Shown here: piece after piece, positions 5,590 to 7,100 of the stretch | Numbering within the stretch: position 1 is the stretch's first letter | Layout: each line of letters starts with the position of its first letter | Assembly: GCA_946479075.1 (NCBI GenBank) | Contig: CAMLDT010000179.1 | Span: 1 to 7,100, forward strand | Direction of reading: 5' to 3' | Length of the DNA: 7,100 bases | From: an uncultured Polaromonas sp. | GTDB lineage: Bacteria > Pseudomonadota > Gammaproteobacteria > Burkholderiales > Burkholderiaceae | Made by a program: the position numbers and the translations under genes | Notes under the pieces: generated by a model | What the model was told of the DNA's origin: nothing | Databases searched by the model: none | The model's input: only the letters and a program-made list of their open reading frames with translations

Positions 5590-6918
5590 TTACTTCTCGA
5601 TGACTGATGGGTTTGCGCGCGCGCCACACGTGAGGCTCAAGGCCGCAAGCGCCATGATTTTTGCGCTATCGACCAGCTCCTGGATGCCGACATATTCATC
5701 GGGCTGATGCGCAAGATCCAGAATGCCGGGCCCATAGGCAATGCAGGCGTCGAGCTTGCCGGTGCGCACAATGTGTTTCTGGTCGTAAGTGCCAGGGCTG
5801 GAGATATAGCTGGCTTCACGTCCCAGCACGCGGGCGATGGCACGCGCGGTGGCCAGCACCACCGGCGCATCGCGCGGCGTGGCCGTCGGCACAAAACTCA
5901 TGATGTCCTTGATGCCGTAGCTGAAACCCGGGCGAGTGCGCTGCAGCTCTTCGAGCATGGCGACGATTTCAGCTTTCACGGCTTCGAGGTTTTCCTCCGC
6001 AATGAAGCGCCGGTCCAGAACCGCACGGCAGGAGTGCGCCACCACCGGCGAAGGCAGGTCGCCAGTCGGCCGGTTCAGCGCGTCCATGGCAAACCGTTGC
6101 TCGACCTGCCCGCCATGCAGGCTGTTGATGTTGAGTGTGCTGACCCTGGCACCGGGCGGCTCCACCGGCTCAGCGGTATGGCGCTGCGAGAGGCGCGGCT
6201 GCAACTGTGTTTCCAGCAAATGAATGAAGGCGCTCATGTGGTTGATGGCGCTGTCGCCCAGAAAAGGCATGGAGCCATGGGCAATGCGGCCCCGGGTTTC
6301 GACCTCGCCCCACCAGACCCCGCGATGGCCCAGGCAGATGCGGTCCACACCGAGCGGCTCCGGAATGATCACATGGTGTACGCGCGGTTTGCTGAAATAA
6401 CCGCGCTCGGCAAGGTAACCCACACCGGCAAACCCGCCGGACTCTTCATCGACCGTGCCTGAAATCTCCAGGGCACCGGCAAACGGCACACCCTCTTCGA
6501 GAATCGCCTCACAGGCAATCACGCTGGCGGCCAGTCCGCCTTTCATGTCGCAAGTGCCGCGGCCGTAAACCCTGCCATCCCTGACTTCGCCGCCGAAAGG
6601 TTCGGTGGTCCAGCCGGAACCGGCCTCGACCACATCGATGTGGCTGTTGAAATGCACACACTCACCGCCGGGCTGGCCTTCGTAACGTGCCACGACGTTG
6701 ATGCGCGGGTGCGAATCGCGATCACCCGGCGCACCGGTGGCGCGTATATATTCCACCGCAAAGCCGCGTTGGGCCAGCCGCTCACCCAGCAGGCGGGCAC
6801 AGGCTTCGTAAGCGTCACCCGGCGGATTGGTCGTGGGAATGCGCACCAGATCCTGCGTGAGGGCCACCACCTCCTCGCGTTTGGATTCGATGCGCTGGAG
6901 CAGGCTGTCGTGGTTCAT
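5590..6918 (-). CDS. M20 family metallopeptidase / ArgE-DapE type deacylase
   Basis: A 442-residue cytoplasmic dizinc amidohydrolase of the acetylornithine deacetylase / succinyl-diaminopimelate desuccinylase / carboxypeptidase family. All metal and catalytic positions are visible: HID at 93-95, the bridging Asp 124 in GRGTCDMKGG, general base Glu 158 and ligand Glu 159 in VDEESGG, Glu 187 in IIPEP, and His 404 in DLAHQPDEY. The lid/dimerisation domain occupies about residues 190-310, with RIAHGSMPFLGDSAINHM at 211-228 carrying its conserved His 214. Length is normal for the family. The true substrate cannot be read from sequence; dipeptides or N-acyl amino acids are both plausible, and a role in degrading imported peptides would suit the solute-binding protein on the other side of the quorum-sensing module. 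The start is fixed by an in-frame stop at 6928-6930, with no other ATG between. There is no good Shine-Dalgarno sequence, and an inverted repeat abuts the ATG. The gap to the synthase is 139 bases, so co-transcription is uncertain. Confidence 0.92.
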   Translation of the reverse strand: MNHDSLLQRIESKREEVVALTQDLVRIPTTNPPGDAYEACARLLGERLAQRGFAVEYIRATGAPGDRDSHPRINVVARYEGQPGGECVHFNSHIDVVEAGSGWTTEPFGGEVRDGRVYGRGTCDMKGGLAASVIACEAILEEGVPFAGALEISGTVDEESGGFAGVGYLAERGYFSKPRVHHVIIPEPLGVDRICLGHRGVWWGEVETRGRIAHGSMPFLGDSAINHMSAFIHLLETQLQPRLSQRHTAEPVEPPGARVSTLNINSLHGGQVEQRFAMDALNRPTGDLPSPVVAHSCRAVLDRRFIAEENLEAVKAEIVAMLEELQRTRPGFSYGIKDIMSFVPTATPRDAPVVLATARAIARVLGREASYISSPGTYDQKHIVRTGKLDACIAYGPGILDLAHQPDEYVGIQELVDSAKIMALAALSLTCGARANPSVIEK

Positions 6919-6919
6919 G

Positions 6920-6938
6920 GGTTCAGTTTATGTGAACC
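6920..6938. repeat. Perfect inverted repeat next to the peptidase start codon
   Basis: Arms GGTTCA and TGAACC (6 bases each) flank a 7-base centre and begin one base upstream of the peptidase ATG. The repeat occupies the place where a Shine-Dalgarno sequence would be expected, and its centre holds CATAAA on the minus strand, a 4/6 match to a -10 element. It could be a repressor site or an RNA hairpin that controls translation. No regulator is identified. Confidence 0.4.
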
Positions 6939-6983
6939 GGGCGCGGCTGTCTTATGGCGCTGCGATGCACAACTTCGGGGCAT

Positions 6984-7008
6984 CCTTCGACAAGCTCAGG
7001 ACGAACGG
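6984..7008. repeat. REP-like intergenic repeat (GAGCTTGTCGAAGG family)
   Basis: On the minus strand this segment contains CGTTCGTCCTGAGCTTGTCG followed by AAGG, a short element I recognise as occurring in many intergenic copies in beta- and gammaproteobacterial genomes. It has weak internal symmetry (TTCG ... CGAA). It lies between the peptidase start and the next gene to the right. Its copy number in this genome cannot be seen from one window. Confidence 0.6.
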
Positions 7009-7065
7009 GCAAAGGCAGCGGCTGAGGTTGGGAGGCCAGGTTTTCCCGCCGGGCCGCCTCAAAGG

Positions 7066-7090
7066 AAAACGCCCCCCCGGTGGCAGGGCG
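7066..7090 (-). terminator. Probable intrinsic terminator of a minus-strand gene beyond the right edge
   Basis: Read on the minus strand, CGCCC (7090-7086) and GGGCG (7074-7070) pair around an 11-base loop, with an extra G-T pair possible at each end, and TTTT follows at 7069-7066. This is the layout of a short rho-independent terminator for a gene whose body lies to the right of the window. A second inverted repeat (GTTTTCC at 7040-7046 / GGAAAAC at 7064-7070) overlaps it. No coding sequence is supported between 6939 and 7100. Confidence 0.5.
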
Positions 7091-7100
7091 CTATGCGCAG

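Noticed and set aside
1..7100. Search for CRISPR arrays, tRNA, rRNA, insertion sequences or toxin-antitoxin genes
   Set aside because: No regularly spaced repeats, cloverleaf-like sequence, transposase motifs or small paired toxin-antitoxin frames were found.

Overview
The window is high-GC, densely packed DNA of a kind typical of Betaproteobacteria, most likely Burkholderiales (Comamonadaceae-like). The placement is an inference from codon choice, the protein families and a REP-type intergenic repeat near the right end; no rRNA or other phylogenetic marker is present.

Layout, left to right. At 2-994 (minus) lies the N-terminal 331 residues of a secreted family-5 (dipeptide/oligopeptide) ABC-transporter solute-binding protein, cut by the window edge. 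At 1124-1789 (minus) is a LuxR-type regulator with a degenerate autoinducer-binding-like domain and a clear C-terminal HTH; no luxI-type synthase lies beside it. Divergent from it, at 1847-3181 (plus), is a six-TM sensor histidine kinase of the CqsS/LqsS/JqsS type, followed 14 bases later by a receiver-domain response regulator (3196-4173, plus) with an unusual insertion and no DNA-binding output. Convergent to these, ending 8 bases away, is a CqsA/LqsA/JqsA-type PLP-dependent alpha-hydroxyketone autoinducer synthase (4182-5450, minus). Upstream of it, on the same strand, is an M20 metallopeptidase of the ArgE/DapE type (5590-6918, minus). The last 180 bases hold an inverted repeat, a REP-like element and a probable terminator for a gene beyond the edge.

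Taken together, 1124-5450 reads as a complete alpha-hydroxyketone (AHK) quorum-sensing module: synthase, membrane sensor kinase, response regulator, and additionally a LuxR-type transcription factor that the well-known Vibrio and Legionella circuits do not have at this locus. The most notable non-coding signal is a pair of near-identical palindromes, CTGTCA-N4-TGACAG followed by GGG, matching in 16 of 19 positions. One is about 72 bases upstream of the synthase start and the other about 75 bases upstream of the kinase start. Their CT-N12-AG architecture is that of lux-type boxes, so the neighbouring LuxR-like protein is the obvious candidate to bind both. That would couple a LuxR solo to AHK signalling; it is an inference from the sequence and not proven here.

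The peptidase and the solute-binding protein on either side are families often encoded together in peptide-uptake operons, so the quorum-sensing module may have been inserted into, or evolved within, such a locus.
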